Origin: Stereocaulon alpinum
Taxonomy: Eukaryota > Ascomycota > Lecanoromycetes > Lecanorales > Stereocaulaceae
Direction: 5' to 3'
Length of the DNA stretch: 64,000 nucleotides
NCBI GenBank assembly: GCA_018257865.1
Contig: JAEUBA010000022.1
Coordinates: forward strand, 124,001 to 188,000
Shown here: piece by piece, positions 21,491 to 32,677 of the stretch
Numbering within the stretch: position 1 is the stretch's first letter
Layout: every line of letters begins with the position of its first letter
Program-made: the position numbers and the translations under genes
The notes under the pieces: generated by a model
The model's database searches: none
Seen by the model: only the letters and a program-made list of their open reading frames with translations
Told to the model about the DNA's origin: nothing

Positions 21491-22540
21491 ATGCCTCGGA
21501 TGATGAACGCCCCTTTCCAGCGGCTGCCGACTGAGACGCTCTTGACGATAATGGAACTCGTCCCTGACCTCTCATCTCTATGTCAATTCATGCAAGCCTC
21601 AGCCGCTGTGACCAAGATTTTCAAAAGCTACCCCAGGGAGATTACGGAGGCCATACTTGGCCGACTGCGAGGCCCACTGCAGAATGAGATCCGTGCTGTC
21701 GCCAGAGGCCTTCCGTGTGCTTCCAAAAACGGCGACATGGATGACCTGCTCGCGAGTTCTGAGGCCTCGATGAGAGTTCATAACGAGGATCAAGGCCTAC
21801 TTCCTCGAGATGTATCTTTCTCGTCCATAGAAACACTGGTCTACATGGCTGGCCGGATCCACCGACTTGCTGCATCATTGCTCGAAATGTGCATCGATCG
21901 TACGATTGGCATTCAGTCCACGCCCCCCACGCCTTTACCTTATTCAGGATTTCTTTTCTCCGTCCAATCGTTTAGAGACCATCTAGAAAGCCTCCGTGAC
22001 ACGTCTCGACATTAGTATTCTGCGAGTGAGGTTGCAGAGTTTCGCATTGTACGTGCATTGTGGCGCCTACAACTCTATTACTTCCAGCCGATTAGTTTTG
22101 CAAGATCTTTACATGAGATTTTGATTCTGGGCGATGATCAGGCAAGGTCCAGCATCTGGGGCGAGCTCAAATCATGGGAGATCCGCGATATGAAATGCGT
22201 TCATGAGTACCTCGAATATATGGTGAGAAAATCCTCCTGCCTATCCAGTGGATGTCGATGCAGCATCCTCTACCTTGACCGATCTACCGACAGACGAGGA
22301 CGAGCTTGCACTCAAATGGCATCAACCCCCCAAGCCGTCGAACGTCGGAGTCCATCAGATAATCCCTTCCATGGGTACTGCTTTGGGCAATTGCCACTCG
22401 CCCACGGAGCATTGTGAATGGAGAATGGACATCGACTGGGTTTTGCAATATGGGACCTCAAGAGCATGCATAAATCGGGATTAGTCAGTGTTCCCGTAAT
22501 GCTAAATGGAGAGGACTTCGGCGCTGCTGTTGGAATGTGA
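21491..22540 (+). pseudogene. F-box-type protein, broken by a stop and two frame changes
   Basis: From ATG 21491 the frame reads MPRMMNAPFQRLPTETLLTI, a fungal F-box start, then LSSLCQFMQASAAVTKIFK and a helical body. A TAG at 22013-22015 interrupts it, yet the same frame continues SEVAEFRIVRALWRLQLYYF, a conserved stretch of this family, and MKCVHEYLEYMV. Near 22,240 the frame changes (SSTLTDLPTDEDELALKW). Near 22,440 it changes again to give FAIWDLKSMHKSGLVSVPVM and a natural-looking TGA at 22538. The colinear order over 1.05 kb shows one former gene of about 340 residues. The stop and the frame changes are not explained by GT-AG introns of normal length that I could find. An intact F-box protein would be an SCF ubiquitin-ligase adaptor. 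Confidence 0.65.
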
Positions 22541-23130
22541 ACATCTACAAGTTATACATGCTTTATCTGGCGCAGCGTCGAAGGCAAAGTTCCGGGGTGT
22601 GAGTGAGTAGAGCATTCAGTCATAATCCAATGCTAGTGTCAAAGAGCTGAGTGTCGAAGGGGGTCGTGCTAGAAATGGCGGATGGCTTGCTCAATGACTT
22701 GAGCAGCTCGATTGGGAGGATCTGGAAAGACGGGAAAGAACGACGAGGGATCGGCAAGCGACAAAATTGCCTCAGTCTTATTGTTCCTCTCAAGGAGAAC
22801 AACATGCATATCAATCTTGTACGTTGTCAACGCAATTACTGATCATTTCAGGCCGTCTGCACGGCTGGTAAATGATTCCATATCATTAGCGATTGCGCCA
22901 AGAGCTTCAGGGATCGAAGCTGCAGGGACCCGTGCTCTCGAAAACAAACCACCAAGCAAACGTTGCCTCGCTAATGCGTGATTCCATATCATGGGGAATC
23001 TCGGGAAAGAGTGATTCCACCATATACTGTTTCTGGATGTCATACATCCTCGTGATTTGGCGATCCTAGCCGGCGGGTTGACTTGATGGCTAGGCCTTTC
23101 CCAACATTGCAACGACGTGGGCGATCAATC
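22541..23130 (-). other. Coding-like minus-strand stretch, unrecognised
   Basis: On the minus strand around 23,060-22,930 one frame reads QITRMYDIQKQYMVESLFPE, followed by IPHDMESRISEATF. Another at 22,935-22,845 reads IPEALGAIANDMESFTSR. A third segment at 22,835-22,670 reads YKIDMHVVLLERNNKTEAIL and ends VIEQAIRHF-stop. The composition looks like protein, but I could not join the pieces with good splice sites or name a family. It may be a relic or a gene with introns that I mis-see. Confidence 0.25.
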
Positions 23131-23136
23131 TATATA
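23131..23136 (+). promoter_or_regulatory. Putative TATA box of the catalase gene
   Basis: A TATATA element lies 86 bp upstream of the catalase ATG, at a plausible distance for a fungal promoter. Confidence 0.4.
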
Positions 23137-23221
23137 TTGTCATTTCGCCTGCCATTGAAAGCACTCCATTCTTCGACTTCGAGGTTCCTTTGCCTCGACC
23201 GTTTTCGGACTTTCGCTTAAG

Positions 23222-25461
23222 ATGCTGAAATTGCTTTTACTCTTAGTACTAAGCGTGATCTTCCACGCTCAAGCCGAAACCCCAAAGGTGTGGAAAGACG
23301 CCTATCCACCGAATCTTCTGCTGATTCGAATATAGCAAAATCAATTCCAAGATGCTCGTATAGATACAGCTGGGCAGATTGAGACTACCGATACAGGGGT
23401 TGAAGACAATACTGCCAACTCTCTACGAGCAGGTCCAAGAGGTTACAACCTCCTAGAAGACACCACTGTCCGCAAAAAGATCTTTCACTTCGATCACGAA
23501 CGAGTACCGGAGCGTGTCGTCCATGCGCTTGGCCACGGCGCTTATGGAACCTTCGAGTCATACGGCGACTGGAGCAACATGACCTCGGCGTGCTGGCTCG
23601 GGGCAGGAGCAAAGAGCGATGTTTTCACTCGGTTCTCTGTCGTGGTCGCTAGCAATGGAGGCAGTGAGTCTGGACGTGATACACATGGGTTTGCAACGAA
23701 GATTTATAGTCAGTGTGGCAATCATGATCTGGTTGGGAATCATGTACCGTCCTTCTTCATCAACGATGGCGCGGACTTTCCGGATCTGGTTCATGCTGTC
23801 AAGTATGAGGCCGATAAAGGCTTTCCTACCGGTCCGTTGCCCTGACTTCATTTCCGAATTTCGGCTAATGAGAATCTATAGGTGGGTCTGCGCATACTAC
23901 TGCATACGATTTCTTCACTCAGCACACCGAAGGCACGTTCCAGCTCATGAATGTTCTCTCTGATCTTGGGATACCCCGTGATGTTCGCCATATCAGTGGC
24001 AATGGTGTCCATACGTTTCGCTTTATCAATGCTGCCGGCCAGTCGACACTGTTGAAATGGTACTGGAAGCCCATGCTAGGCCACCGGGCTCTAGTGTACG
24101 ACGAAGCTACCAAGATCGCCGGAAAGAACAACAATTTTCAAAGGATAGACCTTTACAACAACATCGCAGCAGGCATATACCCGGAATGGGAATTCCTGGT
24201 TCAGCTCTTCCCCGACGACGGAACGTACATGTGGAACGGTATCGATCTTATTGACCCGACGATTGTTATTCCATTCGAGATGAACCCTCCAATGACGCTT
24301 GGAAAAATGACTCTCAACAAAAATCCCACCAACTTCTTCGCCGAACCGGAATCCATCTCCTTTGCACCTTCGAATGTAGTAAAAGGAATCTCCTTTGTCC
24401 CTGACCCACTCCTGCAATGGCGTCTGATGTCCTACGATGATACGGCTAATCATCGACACAACAGTCCTAATGGCTACCTGTTGCCCGTGAACAAAGCCAT
24501 TGTCCCGATCAACAACAACTATCGCGACGGCTACATGCAGCCTCTGCTGTTTGAGGGCGCTTCTACATCCTCTCCAAACGACATTGGAGGCGTGAAAGGC
24601 GCCTCGCTCAACAACACCACCAACGGCACGCTTCCCTACACTGGTAACCCTCCCGAGGTGGTCGACGGCGCTATAGGACGGTACCTCAACCTGCGCGACT
24701 CTTTCGGTCAAGCACGTACCTTCTGGGCCACTCTAGATGAATACGCTCAACAGCACACCGTTGACGCATACCGCTTCGAACTCGGCCATGTAAGCGACAC
24801 CAATGTCCAGCAACGCTACATCAACAACATCCTCAACAAAGTCGACAACTGTCTCGCGCGCCGCGTCGCCATCGGCATCGGCGCCACTCTCCCTCCCATC
24901 GGTAGCGATCCCAGCACTACAACCAATACCACGACGAAAATCCCCTCGTGGTACCCTCTCGCACCATCATTCGAACCCAACAAAAGCAACGCAGGCCTTG
25001 TCATCGGTATCCTAGCAGACGACTTCCACCTCTCTACCACCGATTTAGCAGCCATGCTACCCATCTTCTCATCACAAAAAGTCTTCTACGAAGTCATATC
25101 CACTCATATCGGCACTCTCAAAACAGGCGTCTACGCTAACCAATCCTTCATCACTACCTCAAGCGTCTTCTACGACGCTATTATCATCGGCGGCACCACT
25201 CCACCAACTACCAACACCACCCCACCCTCCTCCGAAACAGCACAATTCATCCAAGAAGCCTACGGTCATGGAAAAGCTATTGCCGCTTTAGGAAATAGTG
25301 TTGAAACGTTAAAGGCGCTGGGTATTGGGATCGATTCGGGCATGGGGATTTATGCGGGTGCTGCGGAGGCGGCTGCAGTGGCGGTGCTGGAGGCGCTCAA
25401 GGGGGTTGTGAGGTTTCCGGAGAGGGGGGAGGTTGATGATGTTAGTTTAATATGCCAGTAG
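23222..25461 (+). CDS. Secreted large-subunit catalase (diverged)
   Basis: Catalases split H2O2 to water and oxygen with heme. Three exons (23222-23287, 23336-23831, 23882-25461) give 713 residues, the usual size of large-subunit fungal catalases. Residues 1-18 are a signal peptide (LKLLLLLVLSVIFHAQA), so it is probably extracellular or in the cell wall. The core shows FHFDHERVPERVVHA with the distal His at 85, and DLVGNH with the active-site Asn at 157. DPLLQWRLMSYDDT has the proximal Tyr and its Arg. The C-terminal 170 residues (AGLVIGILADDFH to AALGNSVETLKAL) are the flavodoxin/DJ-1-like domain of this class. Several otherwise fixed positions differ (GNN to GNH, LLQG to LLQW, altered DTQ region), so activity may be changed. 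Intron 1 is only 48 nt and intron 2 has a weak GTCCGT donor. Confidence 0.87.
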
Positions 25462-26239
25462 AAAGAACGGTCACGGCTTTTCGTGCAATGGCGGATGATT
25501 GAAAGGATTATTCCGTTGTGGGTCCTGTGGGGTCGGGTAGCGATGTAGGTTGTGGAAGATGGAAGGTTTCATGGGAGGATGTTGTTGTGCTTGGTGATGG
25601 AATATGTGATAGTCTGGATCGAGGACGTAGGGTAATATTCGCTAGCATGCCTGGAGGTGCATGTCGATGGTGCTTGGCAGAACATGTAATCCTCGGTGGA
25701 GGAGCGAGACTTTAGCTGAAAGCAGTCACGGTCATTCTTTCCCTTGGAGACCCTTTGATTTCAATATATGGAGATTAATGGGAAGATGTACAAGGAGCGA
25801 GTAAGAACGCCTCTTAGCTAGGAACGACTGTCCCACTTACCAGTAACGTGTTAGTGTTACAGGATGATCGACTCCCGTAGCTTACATTGAGATGCAGCAC
25901 ATTCGTTGCCATACAACTTGTCAAGTTCGACTAGATGGATGGAAGTGCAGACTAGGGCCGTAGCGCGATGGTGCCGCCTGACCAAGATTCGAAGAACCCA
26001 ACTAAGGCAACGTAATGCCTCCAAAGTTTTAGAATCTGCGGTGGGGAAACGGGCCTGATTCTTACCACGATCACGGAAGACAAAAACGAGCATTTTGTCA
26101 CTGGATGAGTGGGGAAGGTTTGTACCTTGCGATTTTTCTTTCGTATGGAGTTTATTCGGAAACTACCTATAGTACTCCACCGCATATATTTTGCTCCGGT
26201 GATATGCATTACGGTTTTGTGCTGTCTGAGTTGACTTTA
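25462..26239. other. Convergent intergenic region, about 0.8 kb
   Basis: This lies between the 3' ends of the catalase and GHITM-like genes. No ORF with a recognisable motif and no repeats were seen. Confidence 0.45.
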
Positions 26240-27336
26240 TCATTTGCGCTGATTCCTCATCCCTAGGATCTGCACCATGCGAATGAAGATGTTTAGGAAG
26301 TCGAGTTCGAGGCTGATGCTTTCGTTGACGACGTCCTTTTTAATCAACCCCCTCTCACTCATCCTCGCATGCTGCAGGATCTTCTGCGTATCGTATAGCG
26401 TAAAGCCCCCAAACACCGCCAGGCCCCCATAAAGCCAGATGCGCTCGCTCCACATGAGCGTTCGAGCCGCAGTGACTGGGAGGACTAGCGGTGCGAATCC
26501 CGATACGGCGACGATAGCGACGCCGGCGAGGAGGGGGCCGCCGAGGTAGAGGTATTTTTCTTGCTTGGCGGTTGCGCCGACGAAGGCGATGGAGCCCATC
26601 ATGGCGATTGTGTAGAGGCCTGCGCGGGCGAGGAGGGCGGGTTGCATGAAGAAGAGGGGGGAGAGGATGGCGGCTTGGGCGAGGTTGAAGGTGCTCCAGA
26701 GGGTGTATTTTTGGATGTAGCTGGGGGGTGGTGGTGGTGTTAGCCTAGGTTCCGTCGAATGAAGATGGAGATCAAGGGGGGCAAAAATTGGAGAGGGGGA
26801 ACTCACTTCTCGGGATCTGTAGCGAATGTTGCGTACATGGAGCCGATACTGAGCGCTAGGCCGCCTCCGATCACGACCCATGGGTTCATGGTCATGAGTT
26901 TATAGCTCCATCCACTTCGATGCAGGGCCTGTGCCGCCACTCCAATGATTCCGACACCTAGTCCCGTGTGTAGAAACGTCTCGTTCAGGAACTGGCGCTC
27001 GAAAGGCGGCATACCTCCATCTTCCCTTGTTTCGCGGTTGAAGATGAGGTTTGTGGCGACGACTGTACCGCCTATGATGGCGGCGCCGTAGAGGAGACGT
27101 TGGGCAAGTGTGCTGGACGGGGAGGGGACTTGCGCTGGAGCTTGATAGGAGCGCCGGAAGGAGTTTTGGAAGGCATTTCGGGTTTTGGTGAGGGTAGTTA
27201 TTGATGGGGTTGTTCTGGTGTGGAAGTTGAGGGGCTTGGGGGAGCTGTGGAATGCCCGGGTTGCGGGTGCGGTGGCTTTGGGGAGTTGTTTGAGGCAAGT
27301 TGAGATGGCGAACGGCGTTCGGAGAACGAAGGCCAT
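26240..27336 (-). CDS. Mitochondrial Bax-inhibitor-1/GHITM (TMBIM5)-like membrane protein
   Basis: Two exons (27336-26807, 26720-26240; donor GTGAGT) give 336 residues. The first 60-70 residues are Ser/Thr/Arg-rich with few acids (ATRAFHSSPKPLNFHTRT), a typical mitochondrial targeting sequence. Seven or so hydrophobic helices follow, with family blocks FLNETFLHTGLGVGIIGVAA, NPWVVIGGGLALSIGSM and, after the intron, YTLWSTFNLAQAAILSPLFF. The end holds LYDTQKILQHAR and SLELDFLNIFIRMVQILG, the BI-1/YccA signature. The protein resides in the inner mitochondrial membrane, where animal homologues affect cristae and cation exchange. The start ATG at 27336 was preferred over the longer open frame because it begins the presequence. 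Confidence 0.88.
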
Positions 27337-27719
27337 GGCTGTTGGTGTAGTTTTTGAGCTTCTAGGGGAGGTTGTGGTGGTGTTGGATTGAAGGACCAAG
27401 GTGGAATGAGATGGAATTCTTGAAGTCGATGCAGGATGCCAAGACAAATTCTAGCAGATCGGGAATAGCTTCAATCTTGTGGCAACTGTTGATCCTCCAT
27501 TGGACATTTGATTCATAGATCGTTTTGACATTTTGAACGGTTCTAGAAGATATGCTATCAAGCTGGTCAAATCATGAGAAATCATTGCGCTATCGCTAAT
27601 CGCTTCCAGAAATCAAGGCTAGCTTCCCAAGCTGTGAGTGCAGGTATATATCCCAAGATTATGCAGAAATGTCCGACTGTACTCCGCCAATTCCAAGTCG
27701 TGTGACTCCATATCTAATT
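27337..27719. other. Short intergenic region (383 bp)
   Basis: It carries the promoter of the GHITM-like gene and the 3' flank of the F-box/LRR gene. Nothing else is visible. Confidence 0.4.
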
Positions 27720-30612
27720 TCATCCTAAGGATTTCGCCCTTCCTTTCGCGACCGTCTCGAACGTGACTCTATCCATGAACTTCAGCATACCCCCTCCTTC
27801 AAGCCATTTGTGGAGATTCTTGCACTGGCTAACATCGAAATACTCGAGCCTGTGACAGCCATCTACGATAGCTTCAACACCGACTCCTGTCACTCGAACA
27901 CAGCCTCGTACTGAAAGACTGCGAAGCTCAAGTAGATGAAGGCCAATGCTTCGGAGCGAGGAGTCGGATACCGCACTCCCGCAGAAGGATAGGTTCAACT
28001 TTCGCAGTTGCTGGCAGCCGAGTGCAAGAACTTCGGTGGCTGTATCCGATAGAGCGCAGCAAAAGGACTGCATGCACAATCAGCGTGAAGATCGCGCAAG
28101 AACGATTGAGATTTCATACCAAGTCCAGGTCTCGTAGCCCTTTTGCTGCATTCGTCAGATACACAATTGCGTTATCCGTCAAATATGTACAATCAGCTAG
28201 ACATAGCTTCGTTAAACGTGAAAATTGAAATTGGCCCCAGTGCTGGAAGCCTTGATCTGTGATAGTCGTACATCGAGTCAAGTCGATTTGCTCAAGTCGT
28301 GAAGCTGCGTGATAAGCCATATGTGCCATCGATCGATCTGTGACGTGTTTGCAATATGACAAGGTTAAAATCCGTAGCTTCGGACAGCCGAACACAGTGC
28401 CTGGCGGAGGTTGGTTAGGTACAGGTGCACCGACAGACCTTGCAGCAGCGTGTCGTCCATGAGCATGATTCTGTGGAGATCCTTGCACCACCCAGCCAAC
28501 TACGCGTTGAAGTAGATTGTCGCTGACCTTACGACAATTGCTCAGGTCAACTTCCTCGAGAAGTTTGGCCCTGTTTGCCATCTCCAAAACCGCCTGAGCT
28601 GTAATATCCCAAACACTTTTCATTTTCCATGTAGTAACGTTGGCGCCACAAGTGTTTGAGAGGGCTGAAAAGCCTTCGTCACTGATATGAAAGCAATTGC
28701 TGATGTCAATGACTCGAGGTCGTGTCCCAACAAATGGACAGATGCGGTTGACAAGGATCTCGTCAGTGACGATACGATTGTATGGTGTGAGATCAAGCTC
28801 TCGTACGAGCTCTGGAGACTCTTTTAGCAACTTTGACCAGTGTAGTGAGACCAAACGAAGGCGCATGAGATAGTGTAATTCTATATGCTTGAATATAGAG
28901 AGCAGAACACTGTCTGGAAGTAGACCTTGACTGAATTCGCTAGGTCTGCGCTGTAAATTGTTCGGTCTTTTGGGCTTCTGCCGTATGTCTAGCGGCGCGT
29001 CAGCGACTTTATTCTTTTTGGTCGGCGTTGCTGCTCTCGAAGGTGGAGATGACCGCTGGGCTTTTTGTTCTGCACTTTGAGCTTCCTCGCCTTCCGGTAG
29101 TGGTGGAGCCAGAGAGCTACGTCGTGACCGGTTGAAAGATTTGTCAAAGTCAACATTCATAAAAGGGTCAGGATCAGCGGGCTCGATAACAGGGCGGTCT
29201 TCTATTCGACTGGGTTTATGAGGGGTTTCAGGCTTAGCTGGCGTAGACGGTTGCGAAAATGTCACCTTTGGGATCGATTTCTTTCTTCCTTTGGGCTTGC
29301 TGCGCTCCGCAATTGCGAGCTGCGCGATGGGCGGCGTCGAGTCTGCGGCATCCGTCATTATAACGTCTCCGTCCGAACCCGACTTCAATCGCTGTTTCGC
29401 AGTCTTCTCAACCTGTTGTCTTACGTGTGGGGGGCATTTCACCCAGAAGGTTGCCAAGACGTCACCACTAATCATCAGACACTCAACCGAGGTAACAGAG
29501 CGAACAGTAGCTGTTCGTCGAGGCGCGAGTGAGAGACTGACAACCTCTCCAAAATACTGGCCTTGCTTCAGACGAGCCTTCACTTGTGAGGCCCGCTTGA
29601 CATTGCGACCAGTCCCGTTGGTCAACGCTCGTGGATTCTGCCCGTTTGACCTCTCATCTATGACCTCCACCTCCCCTCGAACAATGAAAAAGACCTCCCG
29701 GCCTTGTGAGTCTTGCTGTATGATGTCCGTAAAGGGCGGGTAGGTACATGGCTGGGCGTTCAAGCCAAGGAAGTGGAGTAAGTCAGGTGGTAGACCAGAA
29801 AATAATGGAAGTTCTTTGAGAAGCTGTCTAACATTCACAAGACCATCGCCGAGCGCGCTAGATCCTGCTGCCTCGATGAGACTTGGGGACGGTGACTTTC
29901 GCTTCTTATTCGTCTGTACACCGTTCTGACGCCGATCCTCGGCATCGGACATGACTATATCACCATCTTCTCGATCTCGTGCCCTTTTCTCGCCTCGTCC
30001 TGATGTGATCGGATCTAATTGGCCAGAAGCCTGCTTTTCCTGTTTCTTGCGTTTCAAGATAGATAGCCTCTCCGAGGCCTCGTCTCTAATGGCTCGCTCG
30101 ACCTCTGGGAAATTGGGTAGCTCTTTGCTGAGATCTTCTTTCTTCAATACAACAAGCAAACATTTGGTACGCGCGACAATCGTAGCAGTCCGAGGGATAG
30201 ACATCAATATTCCAATCTCTCCAAAGAAGGCTCCAGGCTTTAGTTCTGCGTATGTACTTTCTCCATCCCTAGATGTGACCGCCACTGCCCCGCGTACCAG
30301 CCAGTACATAGCCTTAGCATCATCCCCCTCAGTCAAAATGGTGTCGTGCGGCGCATTGGACTGAGGCCGTAGTTGCTTTCCAATAGCTGCAAGAAACGCA
30401 TCAGGAGCAGATGCGAACAATGGGAACGCTCGTATGCGGTCATATGTATCCAATGGTATGCCATGAATGGTAGAGGCCGTGAGAGGAGACGGCCGCACAG
30501 GTCTTGCAGGATTTGTCTCAGAATTGAAGCTTCGGATCAATGACAAGGCGTCTGGAACAGGAGCTGCGTTTGACTTGGCAAAGGTCGGCGTACCAGGCCT
30601 ATGGCGCCGCAT
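27720..30612 (-). CDS. Cyclic-nucleotide-binding, F-box and leucine-rich-repeat protein
   Basis: Two exons (30612-28120, 28067-27720; 52-nt intron, GTATGA donor) give 946 residues. In order there is a first CNMP-binding domain at about 60-180, with GAFFGEIGILMSIPRTATIV as the phosphate-binding cassette. A basic linker follows, then a second CNMP domain at about 270-410 with LKQGQYFGEVVSLSLAPRRT. Then come a Ser/Pro-rich linker, an F-box at about 555-600 (LLPDSVLLSIFKHIELHYLM) and AMN1/GRR1-type LRRs to the C-terminus (VDLSNCRKVSDNLLQ, LTLSYCKHVTDRSM, IDLTRCTTITDQGF). The F-box/LRR half predicts an SCF substrate receptor and the front half a nucleotide sensor. The second cassette keeps FGE and RRT; the cassettes may have lost cyclic nucleotide binding, which sequence alone cannot show. 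The open frame extends 7 codons upstream to a TTG; ATG 30612 was chosen. Confidence 0.87.
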
Positions 30613-32677
30613 TTTCGAGGTACAGTAATGCAATTATGTGGGTATGAGGGTCCTTCTCGCTCCCGAGTGGAGAGAAGAAAACCGATGACTTGGCAGCATC
30701 TCACGTGTTGTGTGTACTCAGATTTCTAGGCATATTGTTGTCTCGCGTGCGAGTTTTACGACGATATGCTCCAGGAAGCAAGCCGTTGAGCCGTTTCCCG
30801 CCTTATAGTATCTAATCTCTTGACACATATATTGCGATTACTGTGCCAAAGTTAGCATGCAATTCCAACCGGAGCATGGGTGTGTCTGGGTATGTCTGGG
30901 TATGTCTAAGTGGGCGATCTACCGTTTGAGGCTACCTGCAATGATCCCCTTTGCACCAGGTAACACCCGACCTGAACCCTGTATGCACGTATATAGCGCA
31001 GCCTGACTGGCTCAAATTGCCCGCTCGTCGAATTGTTGGCGTCTCGAGAGGGTACTCTTAAGTGGTGAGCGGATCGAAGGGCAAGCGCACGGCTCAGAAG
31101 ATGGGTGTATGTAACGGTCTCGTGCCGGTCCAGCCAAAGCCAATGAAGATAGAATTGGATGATGCACCTGCAGAGCCGCAGCAAAGAGCTGCCAAAGCCG
31201 TTGTGGGACAGAGTATAGGGTGTCTCGGAGTGTATCAAGTGTAGGATATGCGACGACTTTCGATTAGATAACGTTTTGATTTACAGCGGTCAACGGCCGT
31301 TCTTCAGCCTAGCGAATGACTTTCTTTGGACTTGGAAAGGAATAGTGTGGGTTTTGAAGGGCGATGTGACGACGTGATAATGCAGGCGAAGAGATTGTGG
31401 CCTTCTAGAAGCTTTGGAAGAATTTCTCTAAGATGAGATGGGAATGCACAGACCAACGCCAGACGCTTTCCCTGGACCTTGAAACCGAGCTTCAACGTTG
31501 CTAACGGGGAGCCGAGTCTTGGCATGAAGGGAGGGGCAGCTTGCGGCCTATGGGCGAATGAAAAGCCCCCAATCATCCCTACAAGCTTCTGTTCTATTTC
31601 CAGCTTTCTCTCCTTCCACGTTTCATCCATCCTTCATGGGCTGCACTAAATCTCAATCGACGCGCAGATTTGTGAAAATCGAAGAGGTGCATTGTGATGA
31701 CGCTATGCATCTATGTCGAGCATTGGAGATCACGATGCATGTCTTATGAAATGACAGAAAAAGTGGAGCGCAAGATGTGCACGTATTGGCTCGCATGGCT
31801 CGCGGTATTATCAGTATGCCAAACAACATACTTGGCCCATACTAAGGCTGAAATTAACTTTGTGAGCGAACGCGGATTTGTTCATGCTCAGTGTTGTTGT
31901 TGTTACGTATTACCGGGTGGTCAAGCTTCATGATGTGGCCAAAAATGGAGCCTGATGCTCCCACACTACGTACTCCGGCAATTTCTCCTCGTACCCGCAT
32001 TGGTGCTTTGTATCAATTGACGTATCTCTGACAGATTGGATACCCAGTCATCGTCATTAATCAATCTCTCACGGGAGCTTCTGTCGCCCGTTACTTGACG
32101 CAGGTCTGTTACCATCAGGTTAATTTCAGCCCCAGCTGGAAAGAGGCTGCTGTGAAGGTCGGTACGGGGAGTTGTTGACCTTTGGGTGTTATTGGTGGTC
32201 TACCGACATAGACTTGGCAGGACCAACTCGTTTCTTCGGATTGGCCCATATATTAATTTATTGTTCAAGTGGTGATACGTAGCGTCCTCTCCTCAGCCTA
32301 GGATTACATCCCAACGATCATTCGTCTCATGATCCCTCAGCCGCGTGGGGCTGACAATCATGATATCCGAGCAATCTGCTTAATTAGAGGGAAAGAGTCA
32401 CATTGCACTACTTGGCAGTGGAATTGTAGAGGAACAAAGTAGCATCGGAGTACCTAGTCCATACTTTCATTGTGACGGATGAAAACTGTATCACAAACAA
32501 CATTGAAGGGTATCTCAGAGCCTTCGCGCGTGGATCCTTAGGGCTGGGTTTGATATCAAACGGGCGCTAGGCGATACCCAACGACCGCCAAACACTCGGT
32601 TCTGCCCCTGACGCTCATCCACGGCAAACTCCGCTGCCAATCCTCGCCAGCAGATCGCTTCGACGCCGCGGACAATC
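30613..32677. other. Divergent intergenic region, about 2.1 kb, no supported gene
   Basis: This lies between the 5' ends of the F-box/LRR gene and the zinc-cluster regulator. A short direct repeat (GGGTATGTCT, about 30885-30910, two to three copies) is visible. All ORFs are under 115 codons with no recognisable motif. Both promoters should be here. Confidence 0.45.

Noticed and set aside
25518..25715. Short ORF downstream of the catalase as an extra exon
   Set aside because: The catalase already has a full C-terminal domain and a natural stop at 25461; the ORF has no matching motif.
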